Below, one piece after another: positions 1-8,414 of a stretch of DNA of 10,321 nucleotides; positions within the stretch are counted from its first letter, which is position 1, and every line of letters starts with the position of its first letter. The notes under the pieces were generated by a model, which made no database searches, was not told the DNA's origin, and saw nothing but the letters and a program-made list of their open reading frames with translations. Position numbers and translations under genes: made by a program. Source of the DNA: Helicostylum pulchrum (Eukaryota; Mucoromycota; Mucoromycetes; Mucorales; Mucoraceae); NCBI GenBank assembly GCA_025677825.1, contig JAIXMO010000162.1, positions 1 to 10,321 on the forward strand, written 5' to 3'.

Positions 1-561
1 CACAGACAGAAAGCAAATCTAGCTGAATCGGAAGAAAAAAAGGCTGCCAAGAAGAAGCTTAACGTTAGAAAAGGCAGACGTGTCACCGTAAGTCAATTAT
101 GTAGTATGAAACAATTCCTGTCACTTGGACTTACTTTTTTTTAAAATATAGAAGCTTAAACACAGAAAGAAAGTAATGGCACATTCCGTTTTCGGGTCCG
201 AAATGAAAACTCTTTTCGGTAATGATGTTTTTAATCTTGCATTGGAACAATTGCAAAGTGACGAGGAGAGTACCGATACGGAAGCAGGAGAGGTAGAAAA
301 AAGTATAAAATTAAAAGTAATTCGTCCGTCTTGGCGTTCAAGAAAGGTAGATAGTTATATTCATGAATATTGTTTAGATATAAACACTAACTATTATTTG
401 TTTTAAAGGGTATTGAAGCATTCGAAAAGTTTGACGAATTTGATCTTCAAATTCGAAAAAATGCCAAAAAAGAAAAAGAGCTCAGAATGAAAGGAAGAAC
501 CAAGACAATTGAAATAAAAAATCAATATTTGGATCAAGCCCCCGCATGGTCGAAAGCATAA
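1..561 (+). CDS. C-terminal part of an unidentified basic protein, three exons, 5'-truncated by the window edge
   Basis: I do not recognise this gene. The visible part is spliced: exon 1-87, intron 88-151 (GTAAGT...TATAG, 64 bp), exon 152-346, intron 347-408 (GTAGAT...TAAAG, 62 bp, with a CACTAAC branch point near 385-391) and exon 409-561 ending in TAA. All junctions are phase 0 and give 144 residues. The first exon begins in frame at base 1, so the start lies outside the window. The protein opens with a charged K/E/R-rich stretch resembling a coiled coil and a nuclear or nucleolar signal (KKLNVRKGRR, KLKHRKK). An acidic patch (SDEESTDTEAGE) follows, then a PSWRSRK segment, a second K/E-rich helix (NAKKEKELRMKG), and a C-terminal PAWSKA. 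The composition is like that of ribosome-biogenesis factors, but that is inference and I see no diagnostic domain. A gene model starting at the internal ATG at 176 would miss in-frame upstream exon sequence. Confidence 0.72.
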
Positions 562-580
562 AATAATTCTTTTTTGTACA

Positions 581-586
581 AATAAA
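581..586 (+). terminator. AATAAA polyadenylation signal of the 1-561 gene
   Basis: A canonical AATAAA, within an AATAAATAAA run, lies about 20 bases after the TAA stop at 559-561. That is a normal position for a eukaryotic poly(A) signal. A T-rich tract follows directly. Confidence 0.6.
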
Positions 587-841
587 TAAATAGTGCGTTT
601 TTTTTAGCCTGCGTAACAAAGCTTTTTTTTCCTTCCTTTCCTCCCTTTTTCCTTTTCCTTTTTTTTTCGGAATCATCTTGGTCAACATCTATTTTTTTTT
701 CTACATCGTTTTCACCATATTGTTTCCTTCCTCTTTCAATAAACGCGTTAAATACGCAGCCTTAACACCCCGCCCCTTTTTTTTGGACAATAACAAGGTA
801 TCGATGAATGAAACTTTTTTTTTTGGAATGGGATAAAAATA
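587..841. other. T-rich intergenic region, no gene seen
   Basis: The sequence between the 3' ends of the plus-strand host gene and the minus-strand transposase gene is dominated by poly-T and CT-rich runs. I see no open frame with coding character, no RNA gene and no convincing repeat. The minus-strand open frame at 482-688 is a low-complexity K/R translation of pyrimidine tracts overlapping the host gene's last exon, and I do not regard it as a gene. This stretch should also hold the outer end of the DNA transposon, if one survives, but I could not find a terminal inverted repeat. Confidence 0.6.
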
Positions 842-847
842 TTTATT
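842..847 (-). terminator. AATAAA polyadenylation signal of the transposase gene
   Basis: Read on the minus strand, AATAAA lies about 20 bases beyond the TAA stop at 867-869 of the transposase gene. It supports that stop, and not the earlier out-of-frame one at 1198-1200, as the natural gene end. Confidence 0.55.
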
Positions 848-1219
848 AATACATGTATGAAATGGTTTAGACAAAAAGTTTTTTTTCTTGAGGGATTATT
901 ACGATACAGCCAAGAGGAACCTTTGGATTAGTAGAATTATCTTTAGTGCAGGCAACAGTGATAGGGCTATAAATTCGATGAACCGGCAAAATACAATGAG
1001 CATTCCAGTCTTCAAAGCCTTTACAGAACTCAATGCTCGTTTCGTCATAATTACTGGAGTTGAGGCTGAATCGACGAAACCATTTTACAAAGGCAAACGT
1101 ATGTGGTGTATTCTTTTTTTCGAGTGTCAGGGAGTGTTGAAAAAAGTATTGTACCTCACCGTAATAACTTGCAACAGAATCATTTACGCAAGGTCCTTTA
1201 AAAAATGCTTGTATATATG

Positions 1220-1223
1220 CCCC
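1220..1223 (-). other. Frameshift site in transposase exon 6 (GGGG run)
   Basis: In the last exon the frame used down to a SSRFGKINERG-like segment ends at a stop at 1198-1200. The frame one base over continues as AYIQAFF and then YYGEVQYFFQH to the stop at 867. The switch coincides with a four-G run on the minus strand. Dropping one G joins the two parts smoothly, and no intron-sized GT-AG pair is available here. Confidence 0.7.
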
Positions 1224-3111
1224 TTTCATTGATCTTGCCAAAGCGACTACTATAAATAACATCGGATTGAAATGTCTTGAATACTTTAATACTGCGGTCG
1301 ACCAAAATTGGAACTGTGGAAGTTGAATAGGGAGAAATATTCGACAAGTGAAAAAAGGTTGTAAAGGATTGATGAGGGTAGCAGATGGAGTAATATTCAA
1401 GTAGTAGTTTGAGGTGATCAGCATCCATATCAGAGTTCTTGATTAGTTCGAAATTAGCTGCTTTGTCCTTACAATATAAATCTTCTGAGCCAGTTACAAC
1501 ACCATCATTTCTTGTGAATTCATAGGAGGACAAATTGTAAAAACTGATACGGGCTTGATAATTCACTGGTATGTAGGAAGAAGAAGAGGTTGCAGTTGCA
1601 CCAAGAACATTAAGCTGGTCTTTTGATAAAAAGCCTTCGCCCATTTCTCTTATCAAGGAAGGTGCGTGGATGCTTTCTAAAAAGTTTGACATATATGTAT
1701 GTTGAATAGAGGAGATGTTTCGATTTTCTGTTGAATTTTTCAAAACTCCATTCATTCTTTCAAGCGAAAAGCAAGATGTATTAAATGAGCTTCCGAATTG
1801 TTCAATGTTGTCATATAAGTGGAGTGTGTAATGAAAGTTTGGTTTAATAGATTCTGGTCCAAACAAGTGTGAATAACCAGTACAGAAAGATCGTAATAGT
1901 TCCCGACCTTCGGCAGCTTTCCGCATCGAAATAGACGGCAAAACAATAATACGACAGGCCTGTACAAAGTTTATCCAATTATCGTAATGTCGTCTTTTGA
2001 ATCCTCCCTGAAGCCTTTCATCTACAACCATATTTTTTAAAACATATTCAGAATAATGTAATGTCCAGACTTCAAACTCGCTTCCTTTCATGTAAGAAAA
2101 TCCACCTTTGATTTTGTGTACTATGGAGTGATAGCCATTTGGTAATATTACGCTAGATGCTAGGACGGCCATGCTAGATAAAATATAGAATGTAAGTTTT
2201 TTGTTGTTGCTATTATAATAATATTATTTACCTCTGGTAGTGCTTTTCTGTAAAAAAACCGCTTTCTGAATACTTGATCATTATTGATTTTGCTAATCCA
2301 AGCCATATACAATGTAAATAGTCTTGCGATGTACTTTTAACAAGATCGAGGTACCGTAAACTTCTAAGAATGCTAAATCTCATACCATGAGCCCTTTCTT
2401 GAATTCTCCTTTCAGCCTTATTTTTACATCTATACCATTTATCCGCTTGCAAATCATTCAGAACCTTGTTGTTATTTGACGGATAATGATGTGATTCAAA
2501 ACCTGAATAATCCAATCTTTTTGTTTCAGGAAAAATCTTGAAAGACCTATCACAACGAAAGCAAGATCGAGTTGAAGAGAAACCAGTGAAGGCACTCAGC
2601 TTACGCTGCATAGGTATATCAGCAAGAACTTGAATCAGGCAGGCTTTAACAATTTCACCGTCATCGTTATCATATGCTGACGAATTGAATGTAGACATAC
2701 GGACACCAAAGTATAAACTACGCAGTTGTTTTGTTACAATTTCTAACACTCTTTGTGTCTGATTACAGTTAGACTCACCGGGCCCTTCCACAAGACAAAG
2801 AAGAATGGTATTCTCTTTCTTAATTCGTTCATCTACGGGCAAGTTGTTTACTTGAATATAATATGCAACACATGAGGCTGAAGTGTTATCGAAAGGTTGG
2901 AAGCCGTCTATTAACATCATTTTGTAAGTAAGGAAAAAAAAGGAATCATATTATTATTAATTTTTTTTTTTTTTTTACCTGCGTTAAGAGTAAGACAAAG
3001 GGTACGGTTGTCATTTACAAAAGGTGTATGTCCATCAGTAGAAAGGATATTCCTCCACATTTTTCCTTGAGAGCAATGGTACATCATATCGTCAGGTCCC
3101 TGTGGCTTCAG

Positions 3112-3116
3112 AAAAA
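3112..3116 (-). other. Frameshift site in transposase exon 4 (TTTTT run)
   Basis: One frame gives GFEEKCEEWRNF and then stops at 3092-3094. The neighbouring frame gives LKPQGPDDMMYHCSQGKMW, which continues to the splice donor at 2978. Removing one T from the five-T run joins them. The distance is far too short for an intron, so this is an indel or a base-calling error. Confidence 0.72.
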
Positions 3117-4260
3117 TTGCGCCATTCTTCACACTTCTCTTCAAAGCCCTTTCTAAGGAACAATTTCTGTAATGAACTAATCAAACAATGATATACTGTT
3201 CTTTTAATTGGAGTTTTGGATCCATTTTGATATATAGCGGTACGGCATTTTTTTTTGCTTAAAGGATCAATATATGTACAATGGTCTGGAGGATAAGGCG
3301 TAGTTAATCCTTCACTGTTGCTGAACAAATATAACGTGTAGCATTTAGGGCAAGTAGCGTATGTAGTAATTCCATCTGTTAACGAACTGAAACCAGTTTC
3401 TTTTTTCATAGTAGGTATTGCTCTTGGAAAATTCAAACCAGCAAATAAAACACGAAATACTTCAAGTAACTTGTGTGTAGCAGCGAATGTGAGGTATTCC
3501 ACTTGAAAAATTAATAGAAAAAGGCAGATAAACAGGTAAATTGGTTCTTTTAGTTGGACAGAGGTAAAACGTGTGCGTTCTATTGTAAAATATCATTAAA
3601 TAAAGTGCGAATTATGACAAGTAAAAAAACAATTGTAACTTTACCTTTTTTTATAACGAATGTATCTTCGTAGTTGACAGTATCGCTTAGCATAGATATT
3701 ACTTGATCCATCCAATTATCCTCAGGTACTGCAAAATCTTCATTTATATCTTCAAATACTGATATATTGTCATCATCATTTATGACACTTATTCCTTCCT
3801 CATAATCAAAGTTGTCATCTTAACAAAGTGTTAGTATATGTGATGCATAAAAAAGAAAAAAAAAACTATACCATATAAATCTCCGTCGTATGAATCGTTT
3901 TCGTCTGCATCGGCAACATGGGAAAATTCTGCCTCAATAGAAGATATCACAAGTTCAGAAAACAATAAGGTATCGTCTGTAATTGATGTATCTATTTCTA
4001 AAGGTCTTGTAAGTAATGCTTTAATTTTCCAAATACCATAATTCTATGTTACCATCTATTATGTTATTTGGGCCTAAACTAGTGGTAGATGCCACAAGAC
4101 TATCTTGAAATTTTTTTTCATCTGCGTGATTTTTTGCGGTACTAGCTGGGACACACGCGCCATTGCATTCAAAACAATAACAATAGGTTTTTCTTTTGCG
4201 GCTGTTGGACATAATACAGAAAAAGTTTGATGAATGAAATAACAATCCAAAGGGACATCC

Positions 4261-4267
4261 TTATATA
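4261..4267 (-). promoter_or_regulatory. TATA box of the transposase gene
   Basis: On the minus strand TATATAAGG lies about 50 bases upstream of the proposed ATG at 4212-4210. This is a plausible core promoter that supports the start choice. It is a short AT-rich motif in AT-rich DNA, so chance occurrence is possible. Confidence 0.4.
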
Positions 4268-4884
4268 TCTTTTTTTTTATATGGACATTGCTTTCTTAAA
4301 GAACCAATACTATTTTTGCTTTCTTTATGGACCAATAGCTATTATTGTCTGTTGTTATTCGCTCATGCGTCCTCTAAAGGGAATATGCAAGTGATGCATA
4401 TCGCGATGCTATTCTTTTTAAATCAAGAAATAAATCTTTGATGCATTTTTTTTAGATCCAAATGTTTTTTTTTTCACAGCAAAAGCAAATAAATAAATAA
4501 TTTGTACTTTTTTTTTTTGCTACAAAAAAAAAAAAAAAGGTCCTTTTTTTTCACTTGATTACATTTACATTGTAATAATACGCAAAATTACTTATCTTGT
4601 CAACCTAAATGTATTACATTAGCTCTCTTAGTATATTATCTTGTTGGCTAGTGCATTTTTACTGCTTTATTTAACGCATGATATCCCAAAATAGGTTTTT
4701 TCTTTGCATGTATTATGATGTATCATGTACTAATAGGAAATAAAACTATTTTATTGGATATATTTATTTTAACTGTTTATTTTTTGTTTACTGACACGAT
4801 CAACATTAATTGTAAAAAATATTTCAACTACTGGCATGTCGATCGATATCAGATGTTTATCGATAGTTCCTTTTAAACGCAGTG
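4268..4884. other. AT-rich intergenic region between two divergent elements
   Basis: No open frame with coding character and no RNA gene is seen. The stretch contains long poly-T and poly-A runs near 4447-4555 and many TA-rich words. Near 4838-4866 there is a cluster of ATCGAT-like palindromic words (GATCGATATC and TTATCGATA). The left end of the retroelement and the 5' end of the DNA transposon should lie in this interval, but I could not place either boundary from the sequence alone. Confidence 0.55.
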
Positions 4885-5151
4885 GAAGAAATATAGTGTA
4901 ACAGTTTATTTCTTCAAGTGATACAATAACCTACAAACAGTTTATTGTACTGAAGTGGTACAATAATCTACAAACAGTTATTCTTCTAAAAAGTGATACA
5001 AGAAGCACTTTGTCTTCAAAGCTTATTCATTCATATTTTCCCACATTATATTCACTTATTTTCCTCACCATCAACTCACTTATTTTTCCCACCATCAATT
5101 AATGTTCCTTCAATATCTTATTTATATTCTGAAAAGTATATATAAGGACCC
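4885..5151 (+). repeat. 267-bp direct repeat, copy 1 (LTR U3/promoter-like)
   Basis: By eye it matches 5281-5547 over 267 bases with three differences, all transitions, in the same orientation and offset by 396 bp. It begins with a short inverted pair, GAAGAAATA at 4885-4893 and TATTTCTTC at 4907-4915. It contains two 37-bp imperfect tandem units (4916-4952 and 4953-4989) plus a third partial unit from about 4991. It also holds two 24-bp units (5052-5075 and 5076-5099), and it ends just after a TATA box. The composition fits an enhancer/promoter block such as an LTR U3. Confidence 0.85.
5137..5145 (+). promoter_or_regulatory. TATA box in repeat copy 1
   Basis: TATATATAA lies near the right end of the first repeat copy, and the homology between the two copies stops six bases after it. 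It could fire a transcript that reads through the second copy, or be an inactive relic. Confidence 0.45.
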
Positions 5152-5280
5152 TGTTGTATTCACGTACTATACAGATATATAATTTAGATATACCTTTATA
5201 CACAAAGGCTATATAACAATATAATATTACCTATTTAGTATTTGGATCTGTATACTTCTTATCGACTATATAAATTTAAT
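5152..5280 (+). other. 129-bp unique spacer between the two repeat copies
   Basis: This TA-rich stretch starts TGTTGTATTC and has no match downstream of the second repeat copy. It could be the R-U5 part of an older LTR, or the unduplicated part of a 396-bp tandem duplication. No open frame is seen. Confidence 0.5.
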
Positions 5281-5547
5281 GAAGAAATATAGTGTAACAG
5301 TTTATTTCTTCAAGTGATACAATAACCTACAAACAGTTTATTGTACTGAAGTGGTACAATAATCTACAAACAGTTATTCTTCTAAAAAGTGATACAAGAA
5401 GCACTTTGTCTTCAAAGCTTATTTATTCATATTTTCCCACATTATATTCACTTATTTTCCTCACCATCAACTCACTTATTTTTCCCACCATCAATTAATG
5501 TTCCTTCAATGTCTTATTTATATTCTGAAAAGTATATATAAGAACCC
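5281..5547 (+). repeat. 267-bp direct repeat, copy 2 (promoter of gag-pol)
   Basis: This is the second copy of the 4885-5151 block, differing at three positions (C/T in the TTATTCATTC word, A/G in CAATATC, G/A in AAGGACCC). The internal hairpin arms are at 5281-5289 and 5303-5311. Its TATA box lies about 200 bp upstream of the gag ATG, so this copy is the likely active promoter of the element. Confidence 0.85.
5533..5541 (+). promoter_or_regulatory. TATA box driving gag-pol
   Basis: TATATATAA lies at the end of the second repeat copy. Transcription would be expected to begin roughly 25-40 bases on, near 5560-5580, leaving a leader of about 170 bases before the ATG at 5745. This is inferred from position only. 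Confidence 0.5.
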
Positions 5548-5744
5548 ATAATTTCCATTAAATAAAAAACAATCATTTTCAAGTCTGATAATCTTTCTGT
5601 TTAATTTTTTATTTTTGATATTTATTCTTTAAATATCATATTTTTTTCTATCAATTCTAATTCCTGTTGTTTTATTTTTTGAAAATTATCCTTTATTTTT
5701 TTTTCTCTCCCTTTTAAAAAAAAAAATTATTATTTCCACTTACC
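5548..5744 (+). other. Leader between promoter and gag; no primer-binding site recognised
   Basis: The leader is AT-rich with T runs, a CT tract and an A run just before the ATG. In a Ty3/gypsy element this interval should hold the end of the 5' LTR (R-U5) and the primer-binding site. I see no TGG-type start complementary to a tRNA 3' end and no clear CA LTR terminus. Confidence 0.5.
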
Positions 5745-8414
5745 ATGTCTATTCCTACTCAAAACTTTATCGGTCCTGTTGCTCCTCCTGCTACTAGAAT
5801 GGAAGATGTTGAATTTTCTGCCGAAACTGCTCCCAATGTTAGTTCTACTCCTGTTGCTAGTCCTAAGGCTCCTGTCTGTCTTCCTCGTGGTGCTGGTTCT
5901 GACCCTGCTGCTGGTTTGCAAGTCAGTATTTCCTTACTCCATGAAGAAATTGTTTCATTGTATGCTCTTATTGCTTCTAGTAATGGTACTACTGATGAAT
6001 TAAGAAGTTACCGTGAGAAAGTAAGTAAAAAAATGGGGGATTTAGACCAGCTCGGTAGGGCTCAGAAGTTGATTCAGGCTACGGCCGGCAGTACACTTGC
6101 AGGTGCCAAGTTGTCGAATGTAGTACCTCGTAATCTTCCTCTGTTTCAATGGGAAAACCAGGTCTCTGTACCAGGTGCTCCTGTTTTCGTGGATGTAAAC
6201 ACTTGCATCATGAATTTTACTGATGTTATGATTAGTCATGACTTAGATTTGGATGCTAATTACCTTCGGGTATTACCTCCTCTTCTTGCTGGAACTATTC
6301 GTCTTTGGTTTGAAGATTTTGTGACACAATTTAGAAAATTGTACCAACAAGATCCTTCTTGGATTCAGTTCTCCACTGCCATGCAAGATCGCTATGGTCT
6401 TAACGTGCAGGAAGAACGTAACAACTGTGCTAGGGAATTAAACAGTATTATGATGTATGAAGGTGAGAACCTTGAATCGTTCATTGATAGATTCAACAGT
6501 TTGAGACGCCGTGCGGTAGATCAAGTATTACCCAATTCATTATTAATCGAACGTTTTCTTCTTGCTTTGCCTCGAAAGGTTGCTGAATATATTAACGTTG
6601 CTATTGTTAATCTTCCAGAATACAAGCGACAAGATATTGAAGTTCTTTCAGATTTGGCCCGCCGATTGCAAAACAGTACTTTGTTTACTATGCGTGCTAA
6701 TACCATGGTTGCCCCTTTGATGCCTCCTCGTGCTCCTAAGCGTGCTGCCATGCACATTGACCAAAATGATGCTGTACACAGATCTTCGAATAGATCTAGA
6801 CATGCTGTCAATCTTGCTCGTGCTGCTGCGCCCACTGGTACCACTACTGGTGAATCTTCCTCTTCTGCTGCTGTTTCTGTTGTGCCCCAACCAACTGACA
6901 AGTATTGTACCTTCCACAAGGCTAAGTCTCACAATACTAGTGAATGTCGTGCTGCTGCTGCTGCTGGTACCAATGTGAAACCCCGGGTGAAATATTGCCA
7001 TGGCTGTGGTGTCGCCGGTTGGAACCCTCGACACGAGTGCGCTACTGCAAAACGTACGTCTCCTCCTCTTCCTCCTAATACTAATCAAGAGTATAACTTT
7101 GGTGCGATGACCTTGCAACAAGGTAGCAATGTTGTTGGCCCTGCCAATACTTCTTCTGCTGTTCCTTCTGTTCCTTCTGTTCCTTTTGTTCCTTCTGCTG
7201 TCTCTTCTGCTTCGGTTACGACTTCGCGTGCTGAATTACAGGCAGCATACAATGCTGGTGTTGCTGACGCCACTGCGGATATACAGGAATTATCCATTGC
7301 TGATGATGAAGATGTCATCATGGATATCCAAGCCCAGAATTGTAAGTATCATAACGTATTTAGTTCTTTACCAGAAAATAAGTCTAACATGATCATAATT
7401 CCTATTATTATTCAGAATATTAAAACGTATGCCATTGTTGATACTGGTGCTACTTTTAGCATGGTGTCTCCTTCTTTTTCGACTTTTTTGGGTGGTGATA
7501 TCAAGGTAGTTCCTTCCAAAGGTACTATCCAACTTGGCCATTCTGAAGCAGTAGTTAACAGATCTGGTTCTACAATTTTAAACATCTATTATAATAAAAA
7601 GGTTTTAAAACACAATTTCGAGATTTTTTCTTTCTTTACAAGTAAAAATAACAGTACCATACCTATATTGATTGGACTTGATTTAATAAGTAAACTTAAA
7701 ATTGGTATCACTGGTTTAGCACTTAGTCATACAGAACTTGCAGCTGATAACCCTTTTTCCGATCCTCCTATTGATCCTTCTATTTCTGAACCTAATAACA
7801 GTCCTTATGGTACTATAGAAGAAAGAATTGAAATGGAAAAGTTATTAGAGCCTGTACTTCTTGCTAATAAGAATATTGATGTTAAAAACACTTACTGTAC
7901 ACTACCTGGAGCTATTGTATACCTTGAAACCAAACCTGGTTGTATTGCTTATCGTAAAAGTTATAGTCTTCCTTTAGCATATAAGGAGAAAGTAGCTGAG
8001 CAACTACAAATTTGGCAGGATGATAATGTAATTGAACCTGTTTCAACTTATAATGGGTTTAATTCTCCTTTATTGGTAGTCGGAAAAAAAGATACTTCTG
8101 GCAAAATATCTAAAGAGAAAATTAGATTAGTTACAGATGTCAGAAATCTTAATGCTTTACTTACTGAAACTGATACACAACGATTTCCTTTGATTTCGGA
8201 AATCCATCAGAAGTTGGGGATGTCTAAAATTCATACTGTACTTGATATTAAGGCATGCTTCAATAGTTTCATGATAGCAAAAGAACATAGACACAACTTG
8301 CTTTTACAGACGTCTTTACAAACAAGCAATGGCAATACAAGAAAGCACCATTTGGGATTTCTTTCATTGGGAACCTTGTACAAAGAGTTTTACAAGATTT
8401 GTTTAGCGACTTAG
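5745..8414 (+). CDS. Gag-protease-reverse transcriptase (N-terminal part) of a Ty3/gypsy element
   Basis: First reading frame of gag-pol, from the ATG in ACCATGTC. The natural protein is followed only to about 8296; the tail to the stop at 8412-8414 is out of frame. Domains: an Ala/Pro/Ser-rich N terminus; a gag capsid-like region about 160-290 (LWFEDFVTQF from about 187, SFIDRFNSLRRRA from 245); an unusual zinc knuckle CX2HX4HX4C at 388-401; a second Cys/His cluster CHGC...HEC shortly after; a VPS repeat at 473-484 (bases 7161-7199); an aspartic protease with DTGA (D566) and the later IGLD; and the start of reverse transcriptase with RLVTDVRNLN (794-803) and LDIKACF, whose D834 is the first catalytic Asp. 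Gag and pol share one frame with no stop or programmed shift between them, so processing of a single polyprotein is likely. Gag would form particles, protease would cut the polyprotein, and RT would copy the RNA. Family call is strong. Confidence 0.85.
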   Translation: MSIPTQNFIGPVAPPATRMEDVEFSAETAPNVSSTPVASPKAPVCLPRGAGSDPAAGLQVSISLLHEEIVSLYALIASSNGTTDELRSYREKVSKKMGDLDQLGRAQKLIQATAGSTLAGAKLSNVVPRNLPLFQWENQVSVPGAPVFVDVNTCIMNFTDVMISHDLDLDANYLRVLPPLLAGTIRLWFEDFVTQFRKLYQQDPSWIQFSTAMQDRYGLNVQEERNNCARELNSIMMYEGENLESFIDRFNSLRRRAVDQVLPNSLLIERFLLALPRKVAEYINVAIVNLPEYKRQDIEVLSDLARRLQNSTLFTMRANTMVAPLMPPRAPKRAAMHIDQNDAVHRSSNRSRHAVNLARAAAPTGTTTGESSSSAAVSVVPQPTDKYCTFHKAKSHNTSECRAAAAAGTNVKPRVKYCHGCGVAGWNPRHECATAKRTSPPLPPNTNQEYNFGAMTLQQGSNVVGPANTSSAVPSVPSVPFVPSAVSSASVTTSRAELQAAYNAGVADATADIQELSIADDEDVIMDIQAQNCKYHNVFSSLPENKSNMIIIPIIIQNIKTYAIVDTGATFSMVSPSFSTFLGGDIKVVPSKGTIQLGHSEAVVNRSGSTILNIYYNKKVLKHNFEIFSFFTSKNNSTIPILIGLDLISKLKIGITGLALSHTELAADNPFSDPPIDPSISEPNNSPYGTIEERIEMEKLLEPVLLANKNIDVKNTYCTLPGAIVYLETKPGCIAYRKSYSLPLAYKEKVAEQLQIWQDDNVIEPVSTYNGFNSPLLVVGKKDTSGKISKEKIRLVTDVRNLNALLTETDTQRFPLISEIHQKLGMSKIHTVLDIKACFNSFMIAKEHRHNLLLQTSLQTSNGNTRKHHLGFLSLGTLYKEFYKICLAT
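8293..8297 (+). other. Frameshift site 1 in pol (one base missing)
   Basis: Frame 1 reads KEHRHN up to here and then degenerates into unrelated residues and a stop. The frame two bases on gives the expected LAFTD continuation of RT. One missing base in the CACAAC word explains it. Confidence 0.7.

Larger units (their letters stand above)
867..4212 (-). pseudogene. Tnp2/CACTA-like (CMC-type) DDE transposase, six exons, two single-base frameshifts
   Basis: Likely a nuclear transposase that cuts and inserts a DNA transposon. Exons on the minus strand are 4212-4053, 3997-3872, 3818-3645, 3579-2979, 2907-2232 and 2173-867. The introns are GT-AG, 53-71 bp, and all phases agree; intron 3871-3819 has a TACTAAC branch point. 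Discounting one extra base at 3112-3116 and one at 1220-1223, the total is about 1013 residues. In order: an N-terminal CxCxxC patch (CYCFEC) with a later His; an acidic linker (about 54-150); a CPKC pair (230-233) with later Cys; an EEWR motif; DGFQPF (D354, codon split by intron 2978-2908); NLP...R; CFRC (469-472); DYLHCIWLGLAK (D549); FGPESIKPNFHYTLHL; LERMNG (E717); and a C-terminal YYGEVQYFFQH...ILPVHRI segment. D354, D549 and E717 are my candidates for the DDE triad. The ATG at 4212 is chosen because it starts MSNSRKRKTYC just before the Cys cluster. It could also be a domesticated gene or a member of the Plavaka-like fungal group. Family call is strong, exon ends good, subfamily uncertain. 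Confidence 0.82.

Noticed and set aside
482..688. Minus-strand lysine-rich open frame
   Set aside because: It is a translation of pyrimidine tracts, overlaps the real last exon of the plus-strand gene and lacks any domain.
888..1232. Plus-strand open frame of 114 codons
   Set aside because: It lies opposite the transposase last exon and has no family-like content. The minus strand reading has conserved motifs, so this is a shadow.
2908..2920. ATG at 2920 as the start of a separate gene
   Set aside because: It lies inside intron 2978-2908. The splice join restores the conserved DGFQPF motif in phase, so the upstream exons belong to the same gene.
3092..3502. Separate small gene starting at GTG 3502
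   Set aside because: The same frame continues upstream without a stop through LKEPIYLFICLFLLIFQ to the acceptor at 3580, so it is the interior of exon 4.
4340..4365. Possible terminal inverted repeat of the DNA transposon, pairing with 785-795
   Set aside because: Only about eight bases (GACAATAA and its complement) match. In DNA this AT-rich that is expected by chance, and no target-site duplication is seen.
5152..5280. tRNA or small RNA gene in the spacer
   Set aside because: No cloverleaf-like pairing or internal box motifs were seen. The sequence is simply TA-rich.
5730..7392. Several leucine-rich and serine/arginine-rich open frames inside gag on both strands
   Set aside because: They arise from the GCT/CCT/CTT-rich codons of gag read in other frames. 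Low complexity and no domain.
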